Notes: generated by a model not told the origin, from the letters alone. DNA of 64,000 nt from Acanthosepion pharaonis (GCA_903632075.3 CAHIKZ030001813.1:7836501-7900500), one strand, 5' to 3'. Shown: positions 1 to 13,300, numbered from the stretch's first letter. Made by a program: numbers and translations.

Positions 1-11
1 ATTGCACGTTT

Positions 12-15
<4 letters not shown>

Positions 16-68
<53 letters not shown>
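16..68. repeat. TA microsatellite
   Basis: Uninterrupted TA tract at the left edge, joined to a foldback repeat. Confidence 0.98.
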
Positions 69-72
<4 letters not shown>

Positions 73-290
73 GGTAAGATACAGTTTTAAGTTATGCTAC
101 ATTTATGGGTTAAAATGATCAATATAAGGGATAGTGTTTATGTAAATAAATAAGTGGATATTGATGTCAATAACTAGACTTCAGGATTTAATGCCATCGT
201 CATACCATATGCCTGACGACAGCGCTTATGCGTAAAAGTGACTGTCGTCTCTAGGTTTTCACTTCAATGTCCACTTTTATATTTATATTT
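69..290. repeat. Foldback repeat linked to TA tracts (copy 1)
   Basis: Shared motifs are GCTACATTTATGGG, GATCAATATAAGGGATAG, TGTAAATA and an inverted pair: GTGGATATTGATGTCAATAA (from 154) against the right arm CTAGGTTTTCACTTCAATGT (from 251). It abuts a TA tract on the left. It belongs to the same family as 39175-39378. Confidence 0.7.
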
Positions 291-750
291 ATATATTAGA
301 TTATATATCTTATTCATCACCATGAATAAAGGAAATGAACGATCTTAAAATATTTTATATCTGTTTTCATACATTTTTCAATACTGCAGCCCTGTGTAAT
401 ACATGGCAAATATCGATTTTATTAATAATCTAACCAATAAGAATTACAACTCTTATAATTTAGTATGTTTATCGAAACATTTTCACACTTTATTTAATTT
501 TTATATTTTATCATTAATGATCACAAGAATTAATTTCTAACTTATTGTACCGATTGCTCAAAGGAATCGCACTTTTAATTAAAACATCCATTTGGTAAAT
601 ATGTTGTATATGAAAGTTGAGAAAGAATTAGAGGATTGATGTTTAATATCAACACCTGCATTCCATGGAGACTTGTATTACTTTAGTTACTGAACCAAAA
701 TCAATATTCTAAAAGTACAACAACAGTCCTTCCGTACATCTCGTTGCAAT

Positions 751-800
<50 letters not shown>

Positions 801-1017
801 TCATTTGGTGAAATTCATATATATGCAAATCAGTATATACCGCCCATTTTATTAAAATATCTATCTACCTATCTCAGACTGTTCATTATCTATGTATCTA
901 TTCATCTGTCTCAATTTTTAGAAATCTATATATTTCACTATTTATTACAATCTCTCTATTTGTCTTTCTTTCTTAGTTTACTGAAATCTGTTGATCTCCC
1001 TGTTTATTCAAATACTA
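291..1017. other. AT-rich stretch without a recognised gene
   Basis: Apart from the TA tract at 761-798 I see only AT-rich unique-looking DNA and TCTATC-like low complexity (860-1017). Confidence 0.6.
761..798. repeat. TA microsatellite
   Basis: Uninterrupted TA tract. Confidence 0.98.

Positions 1018-1080
<63 letters not shown>
1018..1080. repeat. CT then AT compound microsatellite
   Basis: About 10 CT units pass directly into about 21 AT units. Confidence 0.98.
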
Positions 1081-1083
<3 letters not shown>

Positions 1084-2028
1084 AGTGATCATTATCAACC
1101 CAACTTTCTCAGTCTACTGAAATATAACTCTATAGTTTTATTCAAATTATCTAAGACACTTTTCAATTTATTGAAACATCTCTCTCTCTAATATTATTCA
1201 AATCTATGTATCTATTTATCAATCTATCTCAGTTCAAATCATTCTGTCTATCTATAATATCACCATAAATCAATCTTCACGGAAACAATTTTTATAGAAA
1301 TTTAATTTTCCTCTGAAACATATATTGCAGGATTTTTTTTCTATCTAATGTAAAATTAAACAGCCAACACTGATATTATCAGATATTATCAGATATTATC
1401 GTCTCAAAATCTGTTTCGGAATATGAATATATTGCCGCCCAAAATGATTGCTCACTTAAAATAAAAATATCTGCCTTCTTTTTTACTATTGAGGGATCTA
1501 AGTGTAAATGGTGTAATGTTAATTGTTAGTGAACAAGCCTTTTTTGGAGAGAGTAATCATGATCAAATGTAAAAATAAATAACAAAACTGTGTAACAAAC
1601 ATAATGAATAAAGTTTGCCATAAAGAAAGAAACGAAAGGAACTGCGAAAAGAATATAAATCAAGCAAAAAATATATGCAAGTCAAAGCAACGGTAATATG
1701 GCAAAATGTTCACAAACTATAGTTGGCTTTGACAAACAAAAGCTAGTTCGGGCAAACGAACGTAGTGTTCTGATTTCAAGACAAGACAGATCGGGACTCA
1801 GCCATAAAACTTTCATCTCTCCTATTTTATTGGGTAAGAAATAAAAATCCAACATGCATTTAATTGTTTCTGCCTATAAAAGAGGACGGGCGATTTGTTT
1901 GCAGTCATTTTCCACCGATTGAAATCAACAGCCCCCTCATTCTAGTTGATGTATGCACTCATTTCATCTCCCCTAAATCCCACATTTCTATGGAGTAAAT
2001 AAATACAAACAAGGTGTATATAAACATT

Positions 2029-2031
<3 letters not shown>
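1081..2031. other. AT-rich stretch without a recognised gene
   Basis: It holds TCTAT low complexity to about 1260, a small GATATTATCA triplication at 1371-1400 and the promoter-like site noted separately. No other feature was recognised. Confidence 0.6.
1874..2004 (+). promoter_or_regulatory. Possible TATA promoter and AATAAA signal
   Basis: CCTATAAAAGAGGACGGG lies at about 1874, a GCAGTCATT start-like site about 28 bp downstream, and TAAATAAATAC near 1998. The spacing would suit an LTR, but no matching boundaries or second copy were found. Confidence 0.25.

Positions 2032-2122
<91 letters not shown>
2032..2122. repeat. CA then TA compound microsatellite
   Basis: A long CA tract to about 2091 passes directly into TA. 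Confidence 0.98.
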
Positions 2123-2126
<4 letters not shown>

Positions 2127-2820
2127 ATTTGCATATATGGCAAAAATTTCTTTTTTGTTTTTATAATATTTATCTTCAAGTTTTAATATTTCAAACTTTT
2201 TTTAATTTTATATTTAAAATTGATTTATCCACCAATTTTGTAGCTGTATAATGTCTTTCACATTGTAATATCCAAGAATTTGACGCCATTGTTTATGCTA
2301 CCTGTCCATTCATTCTTATATTGAATTTCACATAGTTTTGGTAGATAAGTTCACAGTAATTATGGTCTGATTTTATGGTAGCCATAATTCCGGTCGCAGT
2401 TTGTACCGAGAATATAATTTGTTTGAATTTAGAGTATCCGTTAAAATGCAATCTCTTATATTTCCTTCCGTGTCCGTTTTAGTCATTTGAGCATTACCTG
2501 TTTTTAATTAAATATTACTGATCCGGCTGCCATCTGCCAGTTCAGTATGATGATTTTCTGGATTAAAATTATTATCGAAAGTAAGAAACGTAGATTTGTC
2601 AGAAATCACGTGCTGGCACTACAGTTAACGAGTAAACCGTGTCTAGTCCAATTGATAACAAAAATGAATATTCATTATTTGAAACATGGTCCACATTTTT
2701 AACGAAGTGAGATTTCTTTTTGTTTCTGCATTCAATACATTTATGGCCAGATTTGCAACACGCAACAGATAATATATTTGTTCGGTGGATTGGAATTATA
2801 GCGTTTTAATGGGGAATTAT

Positions 2821-2970
2821 TTATTGGTAATTCCAAGATTTAATGCGGCAGCCAGGTCTTTTATGCTTAAGCTTGCCACATGTAAAACAGACAGGAGCAT
2901 TATTTTTTGGCTTTGGTCTTGGCATTTGGAGTGTTATTACGGTATTTTCCCTGTTATTCTCGTAAATCAT
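2821..2970 (-). pseudogene. Retrotransposon Gag relic with CCHC zinc knuckle
   Basis: A 49-codon open frame starts with ATG at 2970-2968 and ends at TAA (2823-2821). It contains a basic stretch MPRPKPKNNAPV directly followed by CFTCGKLKHKRPGC (2889-2848), an exact C-x2-C-x4-H-x4-C zinc knuckle as found in the nucleocapsid of retrotransposon Gag proteins. Further downstream on the same strand (2710-2765) another frame gives CCKSGHKCIEC, perhaps a damaged second knuckle. No reverse transcriptase, protease or LTR could be tied to it, so the element class is open. It is probably a degraded LTR-retrotransposon internal region. Confidence 0.55.
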
Positions 2971-3645
2971 TTTTTTCAGTTTTTAAATTAATTAAAAGTT
3001 AGTAGCTTGTCTTTATAAGTAATAACAATTGTAAATAGCCCAAAATCGGACAAGAAGCTTTTAGAAACACAGTTATTAGCAAATCATCACTAATCACCTG
3101 CTCAGACTTTTTAATAAAGTGGCCGCGTTTGCAGTTCTAATAATATAGTATCTGAAAAAGCAGAATAAAAAAAATGATAGACTGGCCTTGAATGTCAACG
3201 ATTTTAAATACTAATTTTCACCTGTAGAACTATTTGAAACGAAACGTAACTGCCAGGACCGCCATTAAATAACACAAATGTTAAAGGAGGGGGGATTGTT
3301 CGATTGGATAAGCATTTCCGGAAAAGTTCGGTCAATGCTGTTAAGATTAGAAACATTTATAACAAATAAAGATCGCTTCATATACTGATTTTCAATAGTT
3401 TTTTTCCTAGGGAAGTACAAGTTTTTTGGACGGCATCATATTTATATTTTTGGCAGCAGAGATTCATCGCGCTGCAGTTTGCTCATAAATAACATCTGAT
3501 TATATCCATTTCGATAAGATTAATGTTTCACTAGGAATAATAAAATACTACCGTATTTGCGTTAGAAGAAAATTACCTTCTTACAAAAACACGATAATCA
3601 AATTTTTGACCTTTTATAGTTATGGAGTTTTCTGATTTCTATGGA

Positions 3646-3702
<57 letters not shown>

Positions 3703-3985
3703 GAAAAAACAGACCGCTTCAAGGTTCCATTATAATAATTTATTTCACCAGAGCCCTTTTAAAAGACGCCGGATCATTAGATAGCACTTCCAAAAAATAA
3801 AACGAAAAATGAAATGAAAATAGATGTGTAGTGTAAGTTTATATAATTTAACAGAGTGTGTAATAAGGAGTTGTTAGAGAGACATGGTAGAGTTTAGAGT
3901 GGGTTTAATTTAATATCTCTCTCAATCATATTTAGTATTGGGGGAGGAGCAGACCTTGAACTATTTAAACGTTTTTCATAACTTA

Positions 3986-3987
<2 letters not shown>
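2971..3987. other. AT-rich stretch without a recognised gene
   Basis: It may be more of the retroelement that left the zinc-knuckle relic at 2821-2970, but no protein block could be read. Only the AT tract at 3649 stands out. Confidence 0.5.
3649..3699. repeat. AT microsatellite
   Basis: Uninterrupted AT tract. Confidence 0.98.
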
Positions 3988-4048
<61 letters not shown>

Positions 4049-4056
4049 GTGTGTGC

Positions 4057-4117
<61 letters not shown>
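3988..4117. repeat. AT/GTAT/GT compound microsatellite
   Basis: Two AT tracts are separated by GTAT and GTGTGCGT units (4036-4060). Confidence 0.98.
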
Positions 4118-4119
<2 letters not shown>

Positions 4120-4388
4120 CGTAAAAAAAAAGAACAGTAAGATTTATAATCCAGAGTTCTTATTAATTATTTTTTCATTTTTTAAAAATAGACCTCAATA
4201 CAATTCTGCAGAGCATAATTATTATAAATTTACTAATTTAAAAATATGGTTCCATAGCTACATAGGAACAACTATGTTTCAAAAGCAGAAACTAAAAACT
4301 TTTAATTATAGAATTAAATTAAAAAAAACTCTAGTATTGTTTCATTTTCAAGTGAATTTACAAAATTAAAATTAAATTGGCAAATTTA

Positions 4389-4394
<6 letters not shown>

Positions 4395-4434
<40 letters not shown>
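4395..4434. repeat. TA microsatellite
   Basis: TA tract abutting foldback copy 2. Confidence 0.98.
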
Positions 4435-4435
<1 letters not shown>

Positions 4436-4575
4436 CTGTCACTTATGTTAGGTTTATGGGTGAAATTATCCAATATCATATCAGTTATAGAGTATATATC
4501 CATACAAAATTTGGACACTATTCAAGACTAAGAGGCGACAATCTGTATCCTGCTTGAAAGCAATCTTCAGGCCGT
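4436..4575 (+). repeat. Foldback repeat, half copy (copy 2)
   Basis: After the TA tract come TTATGTTAGGTTTATGGGTG, ATCCAATATCATATCAGTTA, GGACACTATTCAAGACTAAG and AGGCGACAATCTGTATCCTG, matching the left half of the complete copy at 39175. The right arm is missing. Confidence 0.6.
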
Positions 4576-4838
4576 GTATGTTGGATTTTGACAGGACTAT
4601 GCTCGTCAGTAGTGCATTAGAGATAATGAAGAATTAAATCATAAACAAAAAGTAAAATGTCAATAAAAATGCTTTGAAACAGCTAATAATAAACGCATTC
4701 GTAATCACAATTATTTATATTCAGCACTCCCTAGAATAATTTGAAATAAAGCGGTCACCGCCTACGCAATAACAGTACAGGATTCCTACCCAAAATGCAC
4801 TATTGACAACCATATATAAAAAAAATGAGCCAAAAAAA

Positions 4839-4865
4839 ACACACACACACAGACATACACACACA

Positions 4866-4909
<44 letters not shown>

Positions 4910-4926
4910 ATAAAAAAGAATACGAC

Positions 4927-5003
<77 letters not shown>
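4839..5003. repeat. CA/TA/TG compound microsatellite
   Basis: CA, then TA, a short A-rich spacer, TA again, then TG. The arrangement is roughly mirror-like (CA on one side, TG on the other), so it can fold back on itself. Confidence 0.97.
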
Positions 5004-5004
<1 letters not shown>

Positions 5005-5110
5005 TAAAGTGCACATTGAAATCAATGCCCATATTTACATAAGCTCTATCTCTGATATTAGGCACTTTTACCCATAAATATCGCATACATTAAAACTATA
5101 TTTTTACCAT
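5004..5110 (-). repeat. Foldback repeat, half copy (copy 3)
   Basis: Reverse-complemented it reads ATTTATGGGTAAAAGTGCC, TAATATCAGAGATAGAGCTT, ATGTAAATATG and GCATTGATTTCAATG, the left half of the family. It sits between a TG tract and a short TA/TG-rich stretch. Confidence 0.65.
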
Positions 5111-5289
5111 ATATATGTGTGTTTGTGTGTGAGTGTGCGTGCGTACAGATGCATGTATGCCTACATATTATTTTAAATATTACTGTCATTATATCTTTCC
5201 GAAATATATGAATTAATATGAAAATATATTAAAATATTGTTGCATTTTATTGACATATATACATTTTATATCCATATATGATACCCCAT

Positions 5290-5291
<2 letters not shown>

Positions 5292-5358
<67 letters not shown>
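5292..5358. repeat. TA microsatellite left of solo LTR 1
   Basis: It runs directly into the TGTTG start of the LTR. Confidence 0.98.
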
Positions 5359-5364
<6 letters not shown>

Positions 5365-5622
5365 GTATGATACACCTAATTTACATAAGTGGAGTACCGA
5401 CCATATAAATATGGGTTGGTACCGGAAGACGACGGAAGATTAAGAGATCGAATCCAGAGACTCTGCCCGACTGCGACTTAGTCAACCGATTCTGCAGGAA
5501 CAGTCTTCCCAAGAATATACCAAAACTACCTGTAAATATTGTGTACCTTTTTCATTGTTTCAATACATTTTGTTACGTACATTTTGTGTTGTATTATTAT
5601 TATTCCATGCTTATTCAAGCTT

Positions 5623-5627
<5 letters not shown>
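5359..5627 (+). mobile_element. Solo LTR (copy 1)
   Basis: A 269-bp unit starts TGTTG and ends CAACA, as retroviral-type LTRs do. Both sides are TA tract (ATATA on each side), which hides any target duplication. It matches 39422-39688 along its length: shared blocks include CACCTAATTT, GTACCGACCATATAAATATG, GAGACTCTGCCCGACTGCGA and TCAATACATTTTGTT. A TATAAATA box lies in a palindrome (5396-5425), a likely promoter. No gag or pol lies next to it, so it is read as a solo LTR left by recombination. Confidence 0.75.
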
Positions 5628-5676
<49 letters not shown>

Positions 5677-5780
5677 AATATATATATATATATGTGTGTG
5701 TGTGCGCGCGCGCGTGCGTGTCTCTGTGTGTGCGCGCGTGTGTGTGTATGTTTGTGTTTGTATGTGTGTGTGTATATGTT
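5628..5780. repeat. TA/TG/CG compound microsatellite right of solo LTR 1
   Basis: TA to about 5690, then TG with GCGCGCGCG runs and TGTTTG units. Alternating purine-pyrimidine of this kind can adopt Z-DNA. Confidence 0.97.
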
Positions 5781-5785
5781 TTTAT

Positions 5786-7257
5786 ATCTATACAAGTATT
5801 TCAAAAAATTTATTTTATTTGTTTGATAGAGTGAATATTTCCCAAATTTGTTACTTATAAATTTAATGCTGGAGAAAAATTGCTGGCGAGAATAATTTTT
5901 CCTATTAAATAACCTTTCCAAATACAAATCATTTTTTTTTACTTTTTTTCATAATTACATATGTTATCTCAGTTTTCAATTCATGGATTGAAAATCTAAA
6001 AGGTCTTATCTTTCCAAATTATCAACATTTTCCATTATATAAAAATTATAAATTATGTTAAATTCATAAAAAATCATAAATGACTCAACGCATTTGATGT
6101 CAGGGAATCAGAAGGTTAACATCCTCAAATTCATAAAAGAAGACTGGCATATTTAATTACGTGATATGAATGTAAGATATTAAATTAAAAATCCTTAACA
6201 CTTCATTTTTGTAATTTAAGAAATGTGTGATAAAAGTCTGTTTGATGATGTTAAAAATCACGTAATATTTCTAATCAATATTTTAATGGGCAACTTATTC
6301 ATTGCAAAATTATCCTTACGGTAAAATCATTTTCCTTTTAAATACCATGATTAAGATTTCAAAATTTTCAAAAATATGTTCATATATATTAAAGATGGAA
6401 TGTGATATGAAGCGTCAAATAAATATAAAAACCCAGTTCAAAAATATTTTTCATCTCCAATTCAATAGCATATGCACACAATATTATAATAAATTAAATT
6501 AAAATTAATAAATTATTATGGACAACATTATCATTACGCTATAAAAGTATTTACTTATTTATAAAATACATAAAAATAAACAACTCTTATACCATGTTTT
6601 GACGAGGTAGTCTATCACCTGAATTTTAAAATTTAAAAATATTTTCACTGTATATTAATTAACAGGCGCAATTTGCGCTTCGAACTGTGTATCATACGCC
6701 AGCGATGATGGCGGGTGTGAATGTATTGTCTGTGGCTTTAAAACAATGAAGGGTAATTTCGGAATGTGTTTTAGAGCGGCAACTAAGTTGTTTTCAGTAC
6801 AGAAGTATAATTAGCAGTACATTATAGAAATGTAGATTGAGAAAAACACATTTGTAACACTTTCTTGTAAAGCCCATAAGACTAAATTGCAAAGAATGAT
6901 TGCTAATGAATTCAAGAATAATCCTAATAGTGTTTTCAAAGATATTTTCACTTATTTGTAAAACGATGTAAACAAATATGCAAGGCCTTAATGTTACCTT
7001 TGCTAAGTTAACCGTTTTAACTATAGATTCCGTTCAAATAATACATCTTTGCTCAATGTACATCTTCGGTCAGATGAAACATACTGCTCGTAATGCCATG
7101 ATCTGTTGCTGTATTTTCGTGATGTGTTAAGATTTCCATTGATGTATATAATATTGCACTGTAATCTATACATTGAGATCTCTAAGGATATAACTTTTTA
7201 ATATTTTATATTAAAAATAACCATGTGGATTATCCTTTCCACTTACGGATCAGTATT
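5786..7257. other. AT-rich stretch without a recognised gene
   Basis: Short open frames of up to about 66 codons are no more than expected in such DNA. A small GCGCAATTTGCGC palindrome lies near 6666. Nothing else was recognised. Confidence 0.6.
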
Positions 7258-7287
7258 ATTACTATTATTATTATTATAATATCTATA

Positions 7288-7325
<38 letters not shown>
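7258..7325. repeat. TTA and TA microsatellite
   Basis: ATT units (7258-7277) followed by a TA tract to 7325. Confidence 0.97.
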
Positions 7326-7326
<1 letters not shown>

Positions 7327-10300
7327 GACAATAAAACAACTTGTGATTTTGGCAATTATATCCCTCAACTATCGGTTGGTTGGTTTAGAATATTGTAGAT
7401 AATGTTATGGGACCTTACCCATAATAATAATAATAATGGAATATTCCATACTTCATAAATACTGCGCCTCTGGAGTAGACAAGGAGTCAGTCAGCCGTTC
7501 ACCTCTGAACTGACTGCACGGTTCAACTCTCTTCCTACGGGCGAGAGGAACCCGAAGGAGGCTACGCCGAAGGGCGGAGTCTCCTTCGGGAAAATAAGCT
7601 CGGCCCAGAACCCGTTTATACGGGTTCAAATGGGGGCTTTTTTGGCCGAGCCTAATGGCTGGGAATTCCCACGTTAAAAAGGCCGTGTGCCACATGACAC
7701 CCTCGTGGGGGGTGACTGAATATTGTCAGTCAGCCGTTCACCTCTGAACTGACTGCACGGTTCAACTCTCTTCCTACGGGCGAGAGGAACCCGAAGGAGG
7801 CTACGCCGAAGGGCGGAGTCTCCTTCGGGGGAGGTAAACTCGGCCCAGAACCCGTTTATACGGGTTCAAATGGGCTATTTTTTGGCCGAGCCTAATGGCT
7901 AGGGAATTCCCACGTTAAAAAGGCCTTGTGCCACATGACACCCTCGTGGGGGTGACTGAATATTGTCAGTCAGCCGTTCACCTCTGAACTGACTGCACGG
8001 TTCAACTCTCTTCCTGGGGGGGCGAGAGGAACCCGAAGGAGGCTACGCCGAAGGGCGGAGTCTCCTTCGGGAGGTTAAACCGGCCCAGAACCCGTTTATA
8101 CGGGTTCAAATGGGCTATTTTTTGGCCGAGCCTAATGGCTAGGGAATTCCCACGTTAAAAAGGCCGTGTGCCGCATGACACCCTCGTGGGGGTGACTGAA
8201 TATTGTCAGTCAGCCGTTCACCTCTGAACTGACTGCACGGTTCAACTCTCTTCCTACGGGCGAGAGGAACCCGAAGGAGGCTACGCCGAAGGGCGGAGTC
8301 TCCTTCGGGGAGGTTCGCTCGGCCCAGAACCCGTTTATACGGGTTCAAATGGGCTATTTTTGGCCGAGCCTAATGGCTTGGGAATTCCCACGTTAAAAGG
8401 CCTTGTGCCACATGACACCCTCGTGGGGGTGACTGAATATTGTCAGTCAGCCGTTCACCTCTGAACTGACTGCACGGTTCAACTCTCTTCCTACGGGCGA
8501 GAGGAACCCGAAGGAGGCTACGCCGAAGGGCGGAGTCTCCTTCGGGGAGGTCGCTCGGCCCAGAACCCGTTTAAACGTGTTCAAATGGGCTATTTTTGGC
8601 CGAGCCTAATGGCTAGGGAATTCCCACGTTAAAAAGGCCGTGTGCCACATGACACTCTCGTGGGGGGTGACTGAATATTGTCAGTCAGCCGTTCACCTCT
8701 GAACTGACTGCACGGTTCAACTCTCTTCCTACGGGCGAGAGGAACCCGAAGGAGGCTACGCCGAAGGGCGGAGTCTCCTTCGGGAGAAATAAACCGGCCC
8801 AGAACCCGTTTATACGGGTTCAAATGGCTATTTTTTGGCCGAGCCTAATGGCTAGGGAATTCCCACGTTAAAAGGCCGTGTGCCACATGACACCCTCGTG
8901 GGGGTGACTGAATATTGTCAGTCAGCCGTTCACCTCTGAACTGACTGCATGGTTCAACTCTCTTCCTACGGGCGAGAGGAACCCGAAGGAGGCTACGCCG
9001 AAGGGCGGAGTCTCCTTCAGGGAGGATAAACTGGCCCAGAACCCGTTTATACGGGTTCAAATGGGCTATTTTTGGCCGAGCCTAATGGCTAGGGGAATTC
9101 CCACGTTAAAAAAGGCCTTGTGCCACATACGACACCCTCGTGGGGGTGACTGAATATTGTCAGTCAGCCGTTCACCTCTGAACTGACTGCACGGTTCAAC
9201 TCTCTTCCTACGGGCGAGAGGAACCCGAAGGAGGCTACGCCGAAGGGCGGAGTCTCCTTCGGGAGGATCGCTCGGCCCAGAACCCGTTTATACGGGTTCA
9301 AATGAACTATTTTTGGCCGAGCCTAATGGCTTGGGAATTCCCACGTTAAAAAGGCCTTGTGCCACATGACACCCTCGTGGGGGGTGACTGAATATTGTCA
9401 GTCAGCCGTTCACTTTTGAACAGACTGATCGGTTCAACTCTCTTCCTACGGGCGAGAGGAACCCGAAGGAGGCTACGCCGAAGGGCGGAGTCTCCTTCGG
9501 GAGGTAAACTCGGCCCAGAACCCGTTTATACGTGTTCAAATGGGCTATTTTTTGGCCGAGCCTAATGGCTCGGGAATTCCCACGTTAAAAGGCCTTGTGC
9601 CACATGACCCCCTCGTGGGGGGGGGTGACTGAATATTGTCAGTCAGCCGTTCACTTTGAACAGACTGATCGGTTCAACTCTCTTCCTACGGGCGAGAGGA
9701 ACCCGAAGGAGGCTACGCCGAAGGGCGGAGTCTACTTCGGGAGGTTAAACTCGGCCCAGAACCCGTTTATGCGGGTTCAAGTGGGCTATTTTTGGCCGAG
9801 CCTAGTGGCTCCGGGAATTTTACGTTAAAAAGGCCTTGTGCCACATGACACCCTCGTGGGGGTGACTGAATATTGTCAGTCAGCCGTTCACTTTTGAACA
9901 GACTGATCGGTTCAACTCTCTTCCCTACGGGCGAGAGGAACCCGAAGGAGGCTACGCCGAAGGGCGGAGTCACCTTCGGGGAGTAAACTCGGCCCAGAAC
10001 CCGTTTATACGGGTTCAAATGGGTTATTTTTGGCCGAGCCTAATGGCTCGGGAATGCCCACGTTAAAAAGGCCTTGTGCCACATGACACCCTCGTGGGGG
10101 GTGACTGAATATCGTCAGTCAGCCGTTCACTTTTGAACAGACTGATCGGTTCAACTCTCTGTCTCCGGACAGAGAGGAACCCGAAGGAGGCTACGCCGAA
10201 GGGCGGAGTCTCCTTCGGGGAGAGGTAAACTCGGCCCTGAACCCGTTTATACGGGTTCAAATGGGCTTTTTTTGGCCGAGCCTAATGGCTCGGGAATGCC

Positions 10301-13300
10301 CACGTTAAAAAGGCCTTGTGCCACATGACACCCACGTGGGTGGGTGACTGAATATTGTCAGTCAGCCGTTCACTTTTGAACAGACTGATCGGTTCAACTC
10401 TCTGTCTCGGACAGAGAGGAACCCGAAGGAGGCTACGCCGAAGGGCGGAGTCTCCTTCGGGGAGGTAAATCGGCCCTGAAACCCGTTTATACGGGTTCAA
10501 ATGGGCTATTTTTCGGCCGAGCCTAATGGCTCGGGAATTCCCACGTTAAAAAGGCCTTGTGCCACATGACACCCTCGTGGTGGGGTGACTCAATATCGTC
10601 AGTCAGTCGTTCATTTTCTGAGCGACTGCACGGTTTAACTCTCTTCCTACGGGCGGGAGGAACCCGAAGGAGGCTACGCCGAAGGGCGGAGTCTCCTTCG
10701 GGAGGTAAACTCGGCCCTGAACCAGTTTATACGGGTTCAAACGGGCTATTTTTTGGCCGAGCCTAATGGCTCGGGAATGCCCACGTTAAAAAGGCCTTGT
10801 GCCACGCATGACAACCTCGTGGGGGGTGACTGAATATTGTCAGTCAGCCGTTCACTTTTGAACAGACTGATCGGTTCAACTCTCTTCCTACGGGCGAGAG
10901 GAACCCGAAGGAGGCTACGCCGAAGGGCGGAGTCTCCTTCGGGGAGGTAAAACCGGCCCAGAACCCGTTTATACGTGTTCAAATGGGCTATTTTTTGGCC
11001 GAGCCTAATGGCTCGGGAATTCCCACGTTAAAAAGGCCTTGTGCCACATGACACCCTCGTGGGGTGACTGATTATTGTCAGTCAGCCGTTCACCTCTGAA
11101 CTGACTGCACGGTTCAACTCTCTTCCTACGGGCGAGAGGAACCCGAAGGAGGCTACGCCGAAGGGCGGAGTCTCCTTCGGGGAGGTAAACTCGGCCCAGA
11201 ACCCGTTTATACGGGTTCAAATGGGCTATTTTTGGCCGAGCCTAATGGCTAGGGAATTCCCACGTTAAAAAGGCCGTGTGCCACATGACACCCTCGTGGG
11301 GGGGTGACTGAATATTGTCAGTCAGCCGTTCACCTCTGAACTGACTGCACGGTTCAACTCTCTTCCTACGGGCGAGAGGAACCCGAAGGAGGCTACGCCG
11401 AAGGGCGGAGTCTCCTTCGGGGAGGTAAAACCGGCCCAGAACCCGTTTATACGGGTTCAAATGGGCTATTTTTTGGCCGAGCCTAATGGCTAGGGAATTC
11501 CCACGTTAAAAAGGCCGTGTGCCACATGACACCCTCGTGGGGGGGTGACTGAATATTGTCAGTCAGCCGTTCACCTCTGAACTGACTGCACGGTTCAACT
11601 CTCTTCCTACGGGCGAGAGGAACCCGAAGGAGGCTACGCCGAAGGGCGGAGTCTCCTTCGGGAGGTTAAATCGGCCCAGAACCCGTTTATACGGGTTCAA
11701 ATGGGCTATTTTTGGCCGAGCCTAATGGCTCGGGAATTCCCACGTTAAAAAGGCCGTGTGCCACATGACACCCTCGTGGGGGTGACTGAATATTGTCAGT
11801 CAGCCGTTCACCTCTGAACTGACTGCACGGTTCAACTCTCTTCCTACGGGCGAGAGGAACCCGAAGGAGGCTACGCCGAAGGGCGGAGTCTCCTTCGGGA
11901 GGTTAAACTCGGCCCAGAACCCGTTTATACGGGTTCAAATGGGCTATTTTTGGCCGAGCCTAATGGCTCGGGAATTCCCACGTTAAAAAGGCCTTGTGCC
12001 ACATGACACCCTCGTGGGGGTGACTGAATATTGTCAGTCAGCCGTTCACCTCTGAACTGACTGCACGGTTCAACTCTCTTCCCTACGGGCGAGAGGAACC
12101 CGAAGGAGGCTACGCCGAAGGGCGGAGTCTCCTTCGGGGGAGGTAAACCGGCCCAGAACCCGTTTAAACGGGTTCAAATGGGCTATTTTTTGGCCGAGCC
12201 TAATGGCTAGGGAATTCCCACGTTAAAAAGGCCGTGTGCCACATGACACCCTCGTGGGGGGTGACTGAATATTGTCAGTCAGCCGTTCACCTCTGAACAG
12301 ACTGATCGGTTCAACTCTCTTCCTACGGGCGAGAGGAACCCGAAGGAGGCTACGCCGAAGGGCGGAGTCTCCTTCGGGGGAGGTAAACTCGGCCCAGAAC
12401 CCGTTTATACGGGTTCAAATGGGCTATTTTTTGGCCGAGCCTAATGGCTCGGGAATTCCCACGTTAAAAAGGCCGTGTGCCACATGACACCCTCGTGGGG
12501 GTGACTGAATATTGTCAGTCAGCCGTTCACCTTTGAACTGACTGCACGGTTCAACTCTCTTCCTACGGGCAGAGAGGAACCCGAAGGAGGCTACGCCGAA
12601 GGGCGGAGTCTCCTTCGGGAGGTTAACCGGCCCAGAACCCGTTTATACGGGTTCAAATGGGCTTTTTTGGCCGAGCCTAATGGCTTGGGAATTCCCACGT
12701 TAAAAAGGCCTTGTGCCACATGACACCCTCGTGGGGGGGGTGACTGAATATTGTCAGTCAGCCGTTCACCTTTGAACTGACTGCACGGTTCAACTCTCTT
12801 CCTACGGGCGAGAGGAACCCGAAGGAGGCTACGCCGAAGGGCGGAGTCTCCTTCGGGGAGGTTCGCTCGGCCCAGAACCCGTTTATACGGGTTCAAATGA
12901 ACTATTTTTTGGCCGAGCCTAATGGCTCGGGAATTCCCACGTTAAAAAGGCCTTGTGCCACATGACACCCTCGTGGGGGGTGACTGAATATTGTCAGTCA
13001 GCCGTTCACTTTTGAACAGACTGATCGGTTCAACTCTCTTCCTACGGGCGAGAGGAACCCGAAGGAGGCTACGCCGAAGGGCGGAGTCTCCTTCGGGGAA
13101 AATCGCTCGGCCCAGAACCCGTTTATACGTGTTCAAATGGGCTATTTTTTGGCCGAGCCTAATGGCTCGGGAATTCCCACGTTAAAAAGGCCTTGTGCCA
13201 CATGACACCCTCGTGGGGGGGTGACTGAATATTGTCAGTCAGCCGTTCACTTTTGAACAGACTGATCGGTTCAACTCTCTTCCTACGGGCGAGAGGAACC

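Noticed and set aside
1380..1400. Triplicate GATATTATCA as a regulatory array.
   Set aside because: Three short copies in AT-rich DNA are easily due to chance slippage.
3938..4369. Open frames of poly Ile-Tyr, His-Thr or Cys-Val in the 4, 5, 31, 36, 39, 40 and 46 kb regions.
   Set aside because: They are translations of TA, CA/TG and TATG tracts.
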